A stretch of 64,000 nt of DNA from Luteococcus sp048595755 (lineage in GTDB: Bacteria > Actinomycetota > Actinomycetes > Propionibacteriales > Propionibacteriaceae), in contig NZ_CP184360.1 of the NCBI RefSeq assembly GCF_048595755.1, forward strand, positions 1,736,001-1,800,000, given 5' to 3'. Within the stretch, counting starts at the first letter, position 1. Each line of letters opens with the position of its first letter. The translations under genes were made by a program, and so were the position numbers. Positions 50,458-58,362 of this stretch are shown in pieces. The notes under the pieces are model-generated. The model was not told the origin of the DNA, did not search any database, and saw only the letters and a program-made list of their open reading frames with translations.

Positions 50458-50761
50458 CCAGCTTGAGCGCCACCAGGGCGGCGACCAGCGCCGCGACCAC
50501 CGCGATGCGCAGTGGGTGGGCGGAGTCGCCGAATCCGATGATGCCCACCGCCGCCGCCCCCACGGTTCCCATGCCGGTCCACACCGCGTAGGCCAGACCG
50601 ATCGGCAGGGTTCGGATGCCCCGGGCCAGGCACTCGAAGCTGGCGACGGCGCAGAGGATGAAGGGCAGCTGCCAGCGCGGGTCACTCTGCTGGAGCTTCA
50701 GGGCCGTGGTGAAGCCCACTTCGAAGAGGCCGGCCACCAGCACCCACGCCCAGCCCTTCAC
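50399..50761 (-). CDS. SMR-family efflux protein, subunit 2
   Basis: This 120-residue four-helix transporter has the TM1 proton/substrate Glu in AGLFEVGFTTALKLQQ, TM3 IRTLPIGLAYAVWTGMGTVG and TM4 VALVAALVALKLVTG. The extra 20-residue C-terminal tail overlaps the DUF1992 end. Coupled to the preceding SMR gene by a 4-nt overlap, which suggests a heterodimer. Substrate: quaternary ammonium or guanidinium compounds. Confidence 0.9.
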   Translation of the reverse strand: MKGWAWVLVAGLFEVGFTTALKLQQSDPRWQLPFILCAVASFECLARGIRTLPIGLAYAVWTGMGTVGAAAVGIIGFGDSAHPLRIAVVAALVAALVALKLVTGDESATPRASAPRPSGP

Positions 50762-51069
50762 GAGATCACCTTCAGGGCCACGACCAGGGCGATGATGACC
50801 CCCACCAGGGCCAGCGCCCGGGGTCGCAGACGTTCACCGAAGAAGACGGCGCCGACGCCCAGGGTTCCGACTGCGCCCAGGCCCGTCCACACGGCGTAGG
50901 CGGTGCCGATGGGGATGGTGCGAATGGCCTGCTCCAGGAAGCCGAAGCTGATCACGGCGCAGGCGAGGAAGCCCCAGCCCCAGTCCTTGTTGCGTTGTTC
51001 GAGTTTGAGGCAGGTGGTGAAGCCCACCTCGAAGAGGCTGGCGATCGCCAGCGCGGCCCAGGGGTTCAT
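50758..51069 (-). CDS. SMR-family efflux protein, subunit 1
   Basis: This 103-residue partner of the gene above has the TM1 Glu in ASLFEVGFTTCLKLEQ, AIRTIPIGTAYAVWTGLGAVG in TM3 and a full TM4. GAGGA precedes the ATG. Both SMR genes are divergent from a TetR gene across a region with two operators. Confidence 0.9.
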   Translation of the reverse strand: MNPWAALAIASLFEVGFTTCLKLEQRNKDWGWGFLACAVISFGFLEQAIRTIPIGTAYAVWTGLGAVGTLGVGAVFFGERLRPRALALVGVIIALVVALKVIS

Positions 51070-51090
51070 CGTCGCGTCCTCTCGTTAAAA

Positions 51091-51104
51091 AGCACAGGTG
51101 TGTT
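51091..51104. promoter_or_regulatory. TetR operator, site 1
   Basis: AGCACAGGTGTGTT is a near-palindrome (arms AGCACA/TGTGTT, one mismatch) 21 nt before the SMR start. It matches site 2 in its ACACAGGTGTG-like core. Confidence 0.65.
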
Positions 51105-51137
51105 GATATGAGAGTAGGGCCCTCGGCGAAGCTTGGC

Positions 51138-51151
51138 AACACAGGTGTGCT
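51138..51151. promoter_or_regulatory. TetR operator, site 2
   Basis: AACACAGGTGTGCT is the second copy, 47 bp from site 1 centre to centre and 42 nt before the tetR start. Repression of both directions is likely. Confidence 0.65.
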
Positions 51152-51193
51152 AAAAATGAATCGTGGACGACAACTGGATGAGGGGAGGGTGGC

Positions 51194-51775
51194 ATGCCAC
51201 GCATCGTCGACCATGACGCGCGCCGCGACGAGCTGGCCCGGGCGGGGATCGAGCTGGTGGCCGCTCGTGGGGTCGCGGCCCTCTCGGTGCGCAATCTGGC
51301 CGCCGCCAGCGGCTGGTCGGCCGGGGCGGTGCGGCACTACCTGCCCACCCACGCCGACATCGTCGCGCTGGTCAGTGATCGGGTGCGCAGCGACTTCGAG
51401 CGCCGATTGGAGGCCGTCCCCGAATCCTCCGATCCGGTGGAGATGCTGCGGGCGCTGCTGCGCGCGGGCCTGCCGCTGGATGCCGAGTCACAGCAGCTCT
51501 CGCAGGTCTGGTTCGCCTTCCTGGGGGCCGGGATGCACCAGGGATCGGGTGCCAGCGCACTCGTCTACGCGGAACTCTTCGCCGCCCTGGTTCGCTTCTT
51601 CGAGCTGATGCAGCAATCGGGGCGGCTGACCGTGGACTCGCCGGCCCACGCGGCCAGAACCCTCCAGGCGCAGTTCGACGGGGTGACGGTGCACCTGCTC
51701 TCGGGGCACCTTCAGCAGGGCGAGGCGCTCGCCACGCTCGACCAGGTGCTGGCCTCGCTGCTGACCCGCGGCTGA
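51194..51775 (+). CDS. TetR-family repressor of the SMR pair
   Basis: This 193-residue regulator has the N-terminal HTH RRDELARAGIELVAARGVAA, then LSVRNLAAASGWSAGAVRHYLPTHADIV. The ligand-binding C-terminal domain has a TetR_C_6-like helix pattern. GGAGGG precedes the ATG. Its position opposite the SMR genes with two matching palindromes between makes it the likely drug-responsive repressor. Confidence 0.88.
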   Translation: MPRIVDHDARRDELARAGIELVAARGVAALSVRNLAAASGWSAGAVRHYLPTHADIVALVSDRVRSDFERRLEAVPESSDPVEMLRALLRAGLPLDAESQQLSQVWFAFLGAGMHQGSGASALVYAELFAALVRFFELMQQSGRLTVDSPAHAARTLQAQFDGVTVHLLSGHLQQGEALATLDQVLASLLTRG

Positions 51776-51826
51776 GGGCGGCACGCCTCGGACGGCTGCC
51801 CGTGGGTGCACAGGCCACGGTCACGA

Positions 51827-51832
51827 TAGGGT
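51827..51832 (+). promoter_or_regulatory. -10 box of purF, leaderless
   Basis: TAGGGT ends 6 nt before the GTG of purF. Confidence 0.6.
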
Positions 51833-51838
51833 GGCTCC

Positions 51839-53329
51839 GTGCCACTTCGCCCCGACGGACTGCTCACCCACGAACTGGACCCGAACGACCGGGGGCCCCA
51901 AGACGCCTGCGGCGTGTTTGGAGTCCAGGCGCCCGGCGAGGAGGTGGCCAGGCTCACCTACTTCGGGCTCTTCGCTCTCCAGCACCGAGGGCAGGAGTCG
52001 GCGGGCATCGCGGTCAGCAATGACCAGCGGATCATGGTCTTCAAGGACATGGGCCTGGTGAGCCAGGTCTTCGACGAGCCCACGCTCAAGACCCTGGTGG
52101 GCAACCTTGCCGTGGGACACACCCGCTACTCGACCACCGGCGCCAGCGTGTGGGGCAATGCCCAGCCGACCCTGGCCGCCATGCACGAGGGTTCGCTTGC
52201 CCTGTGCCACAACGGCAACCTCACCAACACCCATGAGCTCGAGGCCCTGCTGGGGGAGCGCATCGGTGAGGGCAAGGTGCCGCACAAGGAGCAGATGGAT
52301 TCCTCCTCCGACACCATGATCCTGTCGGCGCTGCTGGCCAGCTACGAGGATCGCTCGCTGGAGGAGGCGGCCCTGGAGGTGCTGCCCAAGCTGCGCGGCG
52401 CCTTCTGCCTCACCTTCATGGACGAGACCACCCTGTACGCGGCGCGCGATCCGCAGGGGATCCGTCCCTTGTCGATCGGCCAGCTGTCCAGCGGCGGCGT
52501 GGTGGTGGCCTCGGAGACCGCCGCCCTCGACATCGTTGGCGCCACCCACCTGCGCGACGTGGAGCCCGGCGAACTGATCGTGGTGGAATCCGACGGGACG
52601 ATCCGTTCGCGTCGTTTCGCCGAGGCCGCGCCCAAGCACTGCCTGTTCGAGTACGTCTACCTCTCCCGTCCCGACACGGTGCTCACCGGCCGTCGCGTGC
52701 ACAACATGCGCGTCAAGATCGGCAAGCTGCTGGCCAAGGAGTGCCCGGCCGATGCCGATCTGGTGATCCCCACTCCCGAGTCGGGCATTCCTGCCGCCAT
52801 TGGTTTCGCGGCCGGGTCCGGGATTCCCTACGGCCTGGGTCTGGTGCGCAATGCCTATGTGGGCCGCACCTTCATCCAGCCGTCCAATGCGATGCGCCAG
52901 ATGGGCATCCGCATGAAGCTGAACCCGCTGCCCGACGTGGTGCGCGGCAAGCGTCTGGTGGTGGTCGACGACACCATCGTGCGGGGCAACACCCAGCGCC
53001 AGGTGGTCGCGATGCTGCGCCAGGCCGGTGCCAAGGAGGTGCACGTGCGCATCTCGGCCCCGCCGGTGGAGTGGCCGTGCTTCTACGGCATCGACTTCGC
53101 AACCCGCGAGGAGCTGATTGCTCCCAGCATGGACATCGACGAGGTCGCCAAGGCGATCGGCGCCGATTCCCTGGGGCACATCTCCATGGACGGCCTGGTC
53201 AAGGCCACCCACGTCAAGAAGGACAACCTGTGCCGTGCCTGCTTCGACGGCCAGTACCCGGTCGGCCCGCAGGACCTCCCGCTGGAAGACCTCCGCAATG
53301 CGCCCCTGAGGAAGAAGGAAAGCCGATGA
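51839..53329 (+). CDS. purF: amidophosphoribosyltransferase
   Basis: This first committed enzyme of purine synthesis (496 residues) uses an N-terminal nucleophile glutaminase. The catalytic Cys is C24 (ACGVFGV) after a propeptide to be cleaved. The PRPP site is VVVDDTIVRGNTQRQ, and C-terminal cysteines (CRACFDG) could bind an Fe-S cluster as in the Bacillus enzyme. Overlaps purM by 4 nt. Confidence 0.95.
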   Translation: MPLRPDGLLTHELDPNDRGPQDACGVFGVQAPGEEVARLTYFGLFALQHRGQESAGIAVSNDQRIMVFKDMGLVSQVFDEPTLKTLVGNLAVGHTRYSTTGASVWGNAQPTLAAMHEGSLALCHNGNLTNTHELEALLGERIGEGKVPHKEQMDSSSDTMILSALLASYEDRSLEEAALEVLPKLRGAFCLTFMDETTLYAARDPQGIRPLSIGQLSSGGVVVASETAALDIVGATHLRDVEPGELIVVESDGTIRSRRFAEAAPKHCLFEYVYLSRPDTVLTGRRVHNMRVKIGKLLAKECPADADLVIPTPESGIPAAIGFAAGSGIPYGLGLVRNAYVGRTFIQPSNAMRQMGIRMKLNPLPDVVRGKRLVVVDDTIVRGNTQRQVVAMLRQAGAKEVHVRISAPPVEWPCFYGIDFATREELIAPSMDIDEVAKAIGADSLGHISMDGLVKATHVKKDNLCRACFDGQYPVGPQDLPLEDLRNAPLRKKESR

Positions 53330-54390
53330 GCCAGTCCGCCTACGCCCGTGCCGGAGTCGACATCGAGGCCGGTGACCGCGCCGTCGAGCTGATGAAGGCC
53401 CACGTGGCCCGCACCAAGCGCCCCGAGGTGCTCGGTGGCCTGGGTGGCTTCGCCGGCTTCTTCGACGCCAGCGCCTTCAAGGACTACGAGCACCCGGTGC
53501 TGGCCACCTCCACCGACGGTGTGGGGACCAAGGTCGCCATCGCCCAGGCCATGGACAAGCACGACACCATCGGCTTCGACCTGATGGGCATGCTCGTCGA
53601 CGACCTGGTGGTCTGCGGCGCCGAGCCGCTCTTCGTCACCGACTACATCGCCTGCGGCAAGGTCGTCCCCGAGCGCATCGCGAGCATCGTGAAGGGCATC
53701 GCCGCGGCCGCCGAGGTGGCCGGGTGCGCGCTGCTGGGTGGCGAGACGGCCGAGCATCCCGGTCTGCTGGGCCCCGACGAGTACGACATCGCCGGCGCGA
53801 CCACCGGCGTGGTGGAGCGCAGCAAGATCCTGGGCGCCGACCGCATCCAGGCCGGCGACGTGGTGCTCGCCATGGCCGCCTCGGGCCTGCACTCCAATGG
53901 CTACTCGCTGGTGCGTCACGTGCTGCTGGAGGAGGCCGGCTGGCAGCTCGACCGCGAGGTGCCCGAACTGGGCGGCACGCTGGGTGAGGCCATGCTGGTG
54001 CCCACCAAGGTCTACGCCAAGGACGTGCTCGACCTGATCGAGAAGGCCGAGATCCACGCCATGAGCCACATCACCGGCGGTGGCCTGGCCAACAACCTGG
54101 CCCGCGTGATGCCCGATCACCTCACCGCCACCCTGAACCGTGCGTCCTGGACGCCTCCGGCGATCTTCCAGCTGGTGCAGCAGGTGGGCAAGGTCAGCCA
54201 GGCCGACATCGAGGCGACGCTGAACATGGGCGTCGGCATGGTGGCGATCCTGCCCGAGGCGGCCGTGGACGCGGCCCGGGCGGCGCTGGAGGCGCGTGGA
54301 GTGGAGAACTGGGAGCTCGGCCGCGTCGAGCAGTCCGAGGGCGGCCAGGAGCGTGTGGTCATGCAGGGGGAGCACCCCGTCGCAGGCTGA
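53326..54390 (+). CDS. purM: phosphoribosylformylglycinamidine cyclo-ligase
   Basis: AIR synthetase (354 residues) has the ATG overlapping the purF stop (ATGA) and AAGGAAAG upstream. Motifs: VLATSTDGVGTKVAIAQAMD, GFDLMGMLVDDLVVCGAEP, GGETAEHPG and MSHITGGGLANNLARV. Confidence 0.95.
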   Translation: MSQSAYARAGVDIEAGDRAVELMKAHVARTKRPEVLGGLGGFAGFFDASAFKDYEHPVLATSTDGVGTKVAIAQAMDKHDTIGFDLMGMLVDDLVVCGAEPLFVTDYIACGKVVPERIASIVKGIAAAAEVAGCALLGGETAEHPGLLGPDEYDIAGATTGVVERSKILGADRIQAGDVVLAMAASGLHSNGYSLVRHVLLEEAGWQLDREVPELGGTLGEAMLVPTKVYAKDVLDLIEKAEIHAMSHITGGGLANNLARVMPDHLTATLNRASWTPPAIFQLVQQVGKVSQADIEATLNMGVGMVAILPEAAVDAARAALEARGVENWELGRVEQSEGGQERVVMQGEHPVAG

Positions 54391-54408
54391 CCCACCCAGT
54401 GGGGTGGG
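54391..54408 (+). terminator. short hairpin after purM
   Basis: CCCACCC and GGGTGGG pair across AGTG; CCCTTTTGG follows about 15 nt later. Weak. Confidence 0.4.
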
Positions 54409-54452
54409 ACGCGCCCACGGTGATCCCTTTTGGCTGGCATCGGATAGTTCGG

Positions 54453-54481
54453 TAGCCTGTGTGTCACGAAAGTTACACACA
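54453..54481 (+). promoter_or_regulatory. promoter and dyad of the DUF3073 gene
   Basis: TAGCCT (54453-54458) is followed at once by TGTGTGT-N10-ACACACA (54458-54481), which spans the expected start point. A possible operator; unlike most neighbours this gene has a leader of about 65 nt. Confidence 0.4.
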
Positions 54482-54530
54482 CATTGCCGCGGTACAACCG
54501 CGAGGGACAGAGCGAGGGGGTCGACCCGAT

Positions 54531-54752
54531 ATGGGGCGCGGCCGTGCAAAGGCGAAGCAGACCAAGGTTGCAAGGGATCTGAAGTATCGCCCGGTCAACA
54601 TGGATGTGGCATCCCTCGAGCGAGAGCTCGGGATCAGGCGATCGTCGAACCGTCATGAGGATGAGGTGGATGACCCGTACGCGGATCTTGCTGCCGCCTA
54701 CAACGACTATGACGTCGACGGCGACGATGAGGATCCTCGACGAGCCGTCTGA
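54531..54752 (+). CDS. DUF3073 small acidic-tailed protein
   Basis: This 73-residue actinobacterial protein has a basic first half (GRGRAKAKQTKVARDLKYRP) and an acidic end (DDPYADLAAAYNDYDVDGDD). Function unknown. It often stands downstream of purM in actinobacteria, as here. A GAGGGGG lies 15 nt before the ATG. Confidence 0.85.
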   Translation: MGRGRAKAKQTKVARDLKYRPVNMDVASLERELGIRRSSNRHEDEVDDPYADLAAAYNDYDVDGDDEDPRRAV

Positions 54753-54764
54753 TGACGGTTCGCG

Positions 54765-55739
54765 ATGCCTGACGAATCCGTCCGGCAATGGGGTGCTGAC
54801 AGCCTCCTGCCCGGATACCAGCAGCTGACACTCCCGCTGCCTCTCGCTGTGCCCGCCCAGGGTGAGCCCGAGGCAGCGGAAGTGCTGGTTGGTACCCTCG
54901 TTCGTCGCAACAAACCCACCCGTCGCAAGGCATTGCTGTACGTCCACGGGTGGAATGACTACTTCTTCCAGACCCATCTTGCTGACGAGGTCAGCCAGAT
55001 GGGTTTCGACTTCTATGCCGTCGACCTGCGTCGCTATGGCCGCAGCCTGCGCGAGGGACAGCTGCCGGGTTTCATCACCGACCTGGACGAGTACCACCAG
55101 GAGCTCGACGTCGCCCTTGAGGTGCTGCGTGCCAGCCATGACTCGATCACGGTGATGGGTCATTCCACCGGCGGCCTGGTGGCCGCGTTGTGGGCCGATG
55201 CTCGTCGCGGCGAGATCGACGCGCTGGTGCTCAACTCCCCGTGGCTCGACCTGCAGGGTTCGCCGCTGCTGCGTGCGGTCACCGCACCCGTCCTGCAGCG
55301 CCTCAGCAGCAGCTATCCGACCACCGTCATCCCGATTCCCAACAACGGCTTCTATGCCCGCACGATCGACGCGGCGCTGGGCGGAGAATGGGAGATGGTG
55401 CAGGAGCTCAAGGGCGTCAACGACTTCCAGGTGCGCGTGGGGTGGCTGGCAGCCATCCTGGAGGGCCATGACCGCGTCGCAGAGGGCCTGGGGATCGACG
55501 TGCCGGTGTTGGTGCTCACCAGCGCCCGGAGCGATTTCAGGCGCACCTGGGACGAGGCGCTCAAGAAGGCCGATGCGGTGCTGGACGTGGAGAAGATCGC
55601 GGCGCGTTCGATGAAGTTGGGTGACCACGTCACCCTGGTACGGATCGCGGACGGTCTGCACGACCTGGCCCTGAGCGCCGCCGCGGTGCGCAAGATCTAC
55701 TTCGACGAGGTTGCCCGCTGGCTGGCCGCCTACGCCTGA
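54765..55739 (+). CDS. alpha/beta hydrolase
   Basis: This 324-residue esterase/lipase-like protein has the oxyanion-side strand LLYVHGWNDYFFQTHLADEV, the nucleophile elbow VMGHSTGGLVAALW (Ser about 134) and a C-terminal His in IADGLHDLALS. It resembles monoacylglycerol-lipase or lysophospholipase types. No signal peptide. It lies 12 nt after DUF3073 and may be co-transcribed. Confidence 0.85.
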   Translation: MPDESVRQWGADSLLPGYQQLTLPLPLAVPAQGEPEAAEVLVGTLVRRNKPTRRKALLYVHGWNDYFFQTHLADEVSQMGFDFYAVDLRRYGRSLREGQLPGFITDLDEYHQELDVALEVLRASHDSITVMGHSTGGLVAALWADARRGEIDALVLNSPWLDLQGSPLLRAVTAPVLQRLSSSYPTTVIPIPNNGFYARTIDAALGGEWEMVQELKGVNDFQVRVGWLAAILEGHDRVAEGLGIDVPVLVLTSARSDFRRTWDEALKKADAVLDVEKIAARSMKLGDHVTLVRIADGLHDLALSAAAVRKIYFDEVARWLAAYA

Positions 55740-55744
55740 GCCCC

Positions 55745-55856
55745 GTCAAAAGACGTTTCCCGAGCCCGCAAAACTACGTTCCCCGAGCTTGTCGAGGGGG
55801 TCTCCGTTCCCCGAGCCCCCATGGGACGTTCCCCGAGCCTGTCGAGGGGCCCTCGG
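55745..55856. repeat. intergenic CTCGACAGGCTCGG-type repeat cluster
   Basis: TTCCCGAGCCCGC, CCCCGAGCTTGTCGAGGGG, CCCCGAGCCCCC and CCCCGAGCCTGTCGAGGGG stand between the hydrolase and the tRNA-Phe terminator. Half-copies alternate with full ones. Confidence 0.8.
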
Positions 55857-55861
55857 GCACC

Positions 55862-55891
55862 AAAAAACCCGCTCTGGCGAAAGAGCGGGTT
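55862..55891 (-). terminator. terminator of tRNA-Phe
   Basis: On the minus strand AACCCGCTCT pairs with AGAGCGGGTT around a 6-nt loop and six T residues overlap the 3' arm. Confidence 0.85.
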
Positions 55892-55894
55892 GAA

Positions 55895-55971
55895 TGGTGG
55901 CCAGGACCGGGATCGAACCGGTGACCTTTCACTTTTCAGGCGAACGCTGCTACCAGCTGAGCTACCTGGCC
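55895..55971 (-). tRNA. tRNA-Phe(GAA)
   Basis: Cloverleaf: acceptor GGCCAGG/CCTGGCC, anticodon loop CTGAAAA with GAA, T-arm ACCGG-TTCGATC-CCGGT, encoded CCA. The D-stem GCTC/CAGC has one C-C mismatch (C13-C22), a small oddity. Confidence 0.93.
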
Positions 55972-56012
55972 AAGTGGCTGGAAACAGGTGGAAGCTGTCT
56001 CCAACACAAAAA

Positions 56013-56032
56013 CGGTGATGCGAACATCACCG
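56013..56032 (-). terminator. terminator of tRNA-Asp
   Basis: CGGTGATG and CATCACCG form a stem with a 4-nt loop; on the minus strand TTTTTGTG follows. Confidence 0.8.
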
Positions 56033-56037
56033 CTTTG

Positions 56038-56111
56038 CGACCCCGACGGGACTCGAACCCGCGACCTCCGCCGTGACAGGGCGGCGCGCTAACCAACTGC
56101 GCTACGGGGCC
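56038..56111 (-). tRNA. tRNA-Asp(GTC)
   Basis: Acceptor GGCCCCG/CGGGGTC, anticodon loop CTGTCAC with GTC, T-arm GCGGG-TTCGAGT-CCCGT, discriminator G. CCA is not encoded. Confidence 0.93.
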
Positions 56112-56169
56112 TTGCGGCCCTGCGGATCATTCCTGATCCGGCCGGCTGCCCGTTTCAGGCAGCTCGAAA

Positions 56170-56200
56170 AATATAGCGTGAACTCTGGGCAAAAGTGAAA
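56170..56200 (-). promoter_or_regulatory. promoter of the tRNA-Asp/tRNA-Phe pair
   Basis: On the minus strand TATATT (56170-56175) is a good -10 with TTCACT 18 nt upstream. It points to both tRNAs. The rest of 56112-56345 holds the Shine-Dalgarno of the next gene and nothing else I can name. Confidence 0.5.
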
Positions 56201-56345
56201 TCGAGAGCCGAAAAACTTTCCAAACTTCGCTGACTAGGGGTTTTGATCTGCAGGCGCCGGGTGTTCCTTCAGTGGTTCACTTCCGGGGAATAAATGGATG
56301 ATCTTTCAACTTGTTCTGGGTGTCCGACCCTTTGAAGGAGATCCC

Positions 56346-56789
56346 ATGAGCAACCGTCTCGCCCGCACCGTCCTGTCCGTCGCCAGCCCCGTCCTGGTGG
56401 GCAGCGGCGCCGCTGCCTGGTACACCATCACCAAGCAGCTGCAGGACCAGAAGATCACCGTCCACCCCGACTCGCAGAAGCTGGGTGGCAAGCCCGTCGC
56501 CGGTCCGATCACCGCCTTCGAGCAGGCGAACGTGGTCGGTTCCCACGCCGAGCACATCGGTGGGGGCAAGACCTTCGCCGAGCTGAGCGAGGAGTACATG
56601 TCCGCAGCCCAGTCCGGTGACACCGAGAAGGCCGAGGCTCTGGCCGGCCCCCGCGAGCAGGTGATGCAGGCGAACTTCGTGAAGGCCTCGCTGTTCACCT
56701 CGGTGCTGGCCTACGGCGTCTCCGCCCTCGTGGTTGGCATGGGTGTGCTCACCGGTGCCACCGCCGCCGCCCTGGGCGACGACAACTGA
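56346..56789 (+). CDS. membrane protein with two helices, uncharacterised actinobacterial family
   Basis: The 147-residue product has an N-terminal hydrophobic segment (TVLSVASPVLVGSGAAAWYT) and a C-terminal one (ASLFTSVLAYGVSALVVGMGVLTGATAAAL), with a polar region between that would lie outside the cell. Similar proteins are sometimes called aromatic ring-opening dioxygenase LigA, which is not supported by any active-site residues. AAGGAG lies 6 nt before the ATG. Confidence 0.7.
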   Translation: MSNRLARTVLSVASPVLVGSGAAAWYTITKQLQDQKITVHPDSQKLGGKPVAGPITAFEQANVVGSHAEHIGGGKTFAELSEEYMSAAQSGDTEKAEALAGPREQVMQANFVKASLFTSVLAYGVSALVVGMGVLTGATAAALGDDN

Positions 56790-56808
56790 GTGCCCGCCCT
56801 CGTGTGGT

Positions 56809-56844
56809 GAAGTGCCCCGCGCCCCTCGTGGCGCGGGGCACTTC
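56809..56844. terminator. hairpin terminator
   Basis: GAAGTGCCCCGCGCC and GGCGCGGGGCACTTC form a perfect 15-bp stem with a 6-nt loop after the membrane-protein gene. Confidence 0.7.
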
Positions 56845-56978
56845 GCGATTCACCAGGGGTGCTGCCTGCCCAAGATGGAGAAGCCTCGGGTGATCAGCCC
56901 GTGAATCCTCACCGAACTGTTGCTCCCACACGGTTGTGGGGGCAGCGAGTCAGTGACTGGCTCTGCTGTGCTGGCCGC

Positions 56979-58070
56979 ATGCTGAAGCACACCCTCACCG
57001 CGGCCCTCTCGGCCGCCGCCCTGGCCGCGGGCCTCCTCGCAGCCCCCACCCCGTCCACCGCCGCGCCGAAGGACAAGCCCACTCCGGCCGCGCGTCATCT
57101 GGCACCAACCAAGACCCACTTCGACCTGCAGGCTCATCGCGGAGGCATTGGGCTGAACACGGAGTCATCGATCGCCAGCTTCTCCGCAGCCCTGGAGCTT
57201 GGCGTCAGCACGCTCGAGCTCGACACCCAGGTCACCGAGGATGGCAAGGTCGTCGTCACCCATGACCGCAAGATCAACGGCAACGTCTGTCGCGACACGG
57301 CACCCGCCTTCGCGGGCGACCCCGAGTTCCCCTACGTCGGGAAGTTCATCACCAACCTGACGCTGGCCCAGGTCAAGACCTTGGAGTGTGGACACCAGCC
57401 CAAGCCCGGATACGACAGGCAGAAGGCCACCCCGGCCCCGATGATCGAGCTGAAGGATGTCTTCGCACTGGTCAAGGAGCGCAAGGCCCGGCAAGTCATG
57501 ATCAACGTCGAGACGAAGGTGGAGGCCGCTGCGCCGCACGAGACCGCGCCGCGGGAGTTCTTCGTCCGCACCGTCAATGACGAGATCGTGAAGTCGGGAC
57601 TGCAGCGTCAGGTGACCGTCCAGAGCTTCGACTGGGGTGCCCTGATGGAGATGCACCGCATCAACCCGCGCATGCCGCTGGTCGCCCTGACCAACCACGA
57701 CTTCCTGCAGGTGGGCAAGGAGGGCGCCTCGCCGTGGCTTGGCGGCATCGATGCCGATGACTTCGGCGGAGACTTCGTGAAGGCAGCCGCCTCGATCGAC
57801 GGTGTCACTGCGCTGTCGCCGGTCTACGGGATGCCGCAGAACGGGAAGGTTTCCGATCCGGACTTCGCCTTCTACGTCACCCCGAAGATGGTCGCCGAGG
57901 CCCACGCGCTTGGGCTGAAGGTGATTCCGTGGACCAGCAATGACCGGGAAACCATGGAAGCCCTGGTGGACATGGGGATCGATGGTCTCATCACGGACTA
58001 CCCGGACGTGCTGCGCGAGGTCATGGACGAGCGTGGCATGAGGCTGCCGAAGGCCTACCCGGCGCGCTGA
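56979..58070 (+). CDS. secreted glycerophosphodiester phosphodiesterase
   Basis: This 363-residue GDPD TIM barrel, exported, has a signal peptide LKHTLTAALSAAALAAGLLA with cleavage near STAA (about 30). Motifs: FDLQAHRGGIGLNTESS (catalytic His-Arg, here HRGG), ELDTQVTEDGKVVVTHD (metal Glu and Asp, second catalytic His), and IDGLITDYPDVL at the end. It hydrolyses glycerophosphodiesters to glycerol phosphate. The start ATG is 16 nt after a GGCTCTG region without a clear Shine-Dalgarno. Confidence 0.88.
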   Translation: MLKHTLTAALSAAALAAGLLAAPTPSTAAPKDKPTPAARHLAPTKTHFDLQAHRGGIGLNTESSIASFSAALELGVSTLELDTQVTEDGKVVVTHDRKINGNVCRDTAPAFAGDPEFPYVGKFITNLTLAQVKTLECGHQPKPGYDRQKATPAPMIELKDVFALVKERKARQVMINVETKVEAAAPHETAPREFFVRTVNDEIVKSGLQRQVTVQSFDWGALMEMHRINPRMPLVALTNHDFLQVGKEGASPWLGGIDADDFGGDFVKAAASIDGVTALSPVYGMPQNGKVSDPDFAFYVTPKMVAEAHALGLKVIPWTSNDRETMEALVDMGIDGLITDYPDVLREVMDERGMRLPKAYPAR

Positions 58071-58090
58071 TCCGGGACCACTGCGAATCG

Positions 58091-58132
58091 AAGAAACCCC
58101 TGACCGGCATGGCTGCCAGTCAGGGGCTTCTT
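58091..58132. terminator. terminator hairpin left of the element (original tRNA-Glu terminator)
   Basis: AAGAAACCCCTGAC and GTCAGGGGCTTCTT pair with one A-C mismatch. It serves the GDPD and, before integration, would have served tRNA-Glu. A near-copy stands at 61238-61282. Confidence 0.7.
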
Positions 58133-58138
58133 GAACGC

Positions 58139-58184
58139 TGTATCCCCAACGCGATTCGAACCCGCGCTGCCGCCTTGAAAGGGC
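58139..58184 (-). repeat. att copy: 3' part of tRNA-Glu
   Basis: Displaced 3' portion of tRNA-Glu, one mismatch (C at 58152, G in the intact tRNA). The sequence after 58184 no longer matches, so it cannot fold as a tRNA. Confidence 0.85.
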
Positions 58185-58350
58185 AAAGCGGGGTCGAGTG
58201 CGACTAGGACGAAACTCCGCTGGCTACGGGGGATGGTTGTCGCTGTCTGTCAGGCGTTACATCGAAAATAATCGAAAGGAGATCACTTCTCTCCAGTCGG
58301 ATCTGTCTCGGTTTGCTGAAGCCAGTGGCCGATAAATGGCGCATGCAAGA

Positions 58351-58356
58351 TATACT
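58351..58356 (+). promoter_or_regulatory. -10 box of the DUF2079 gene, leaderless
   Basis: TATACT, the best -10 in the window, ends 6 nt before GTG 58363. It selects that GTG over the ATG at 58336, which lies upstream of the box. Confidence 0.65.
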
Positions 58357-58362
58357 AGTGGA

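Noticed and set aside
58139..58230. A second functional tRNA-Glu at the left end of the element
   Set aside because: Only the part from the anticodon stem to the 3' end matches; what follows cannot form the acceptor and D arms.
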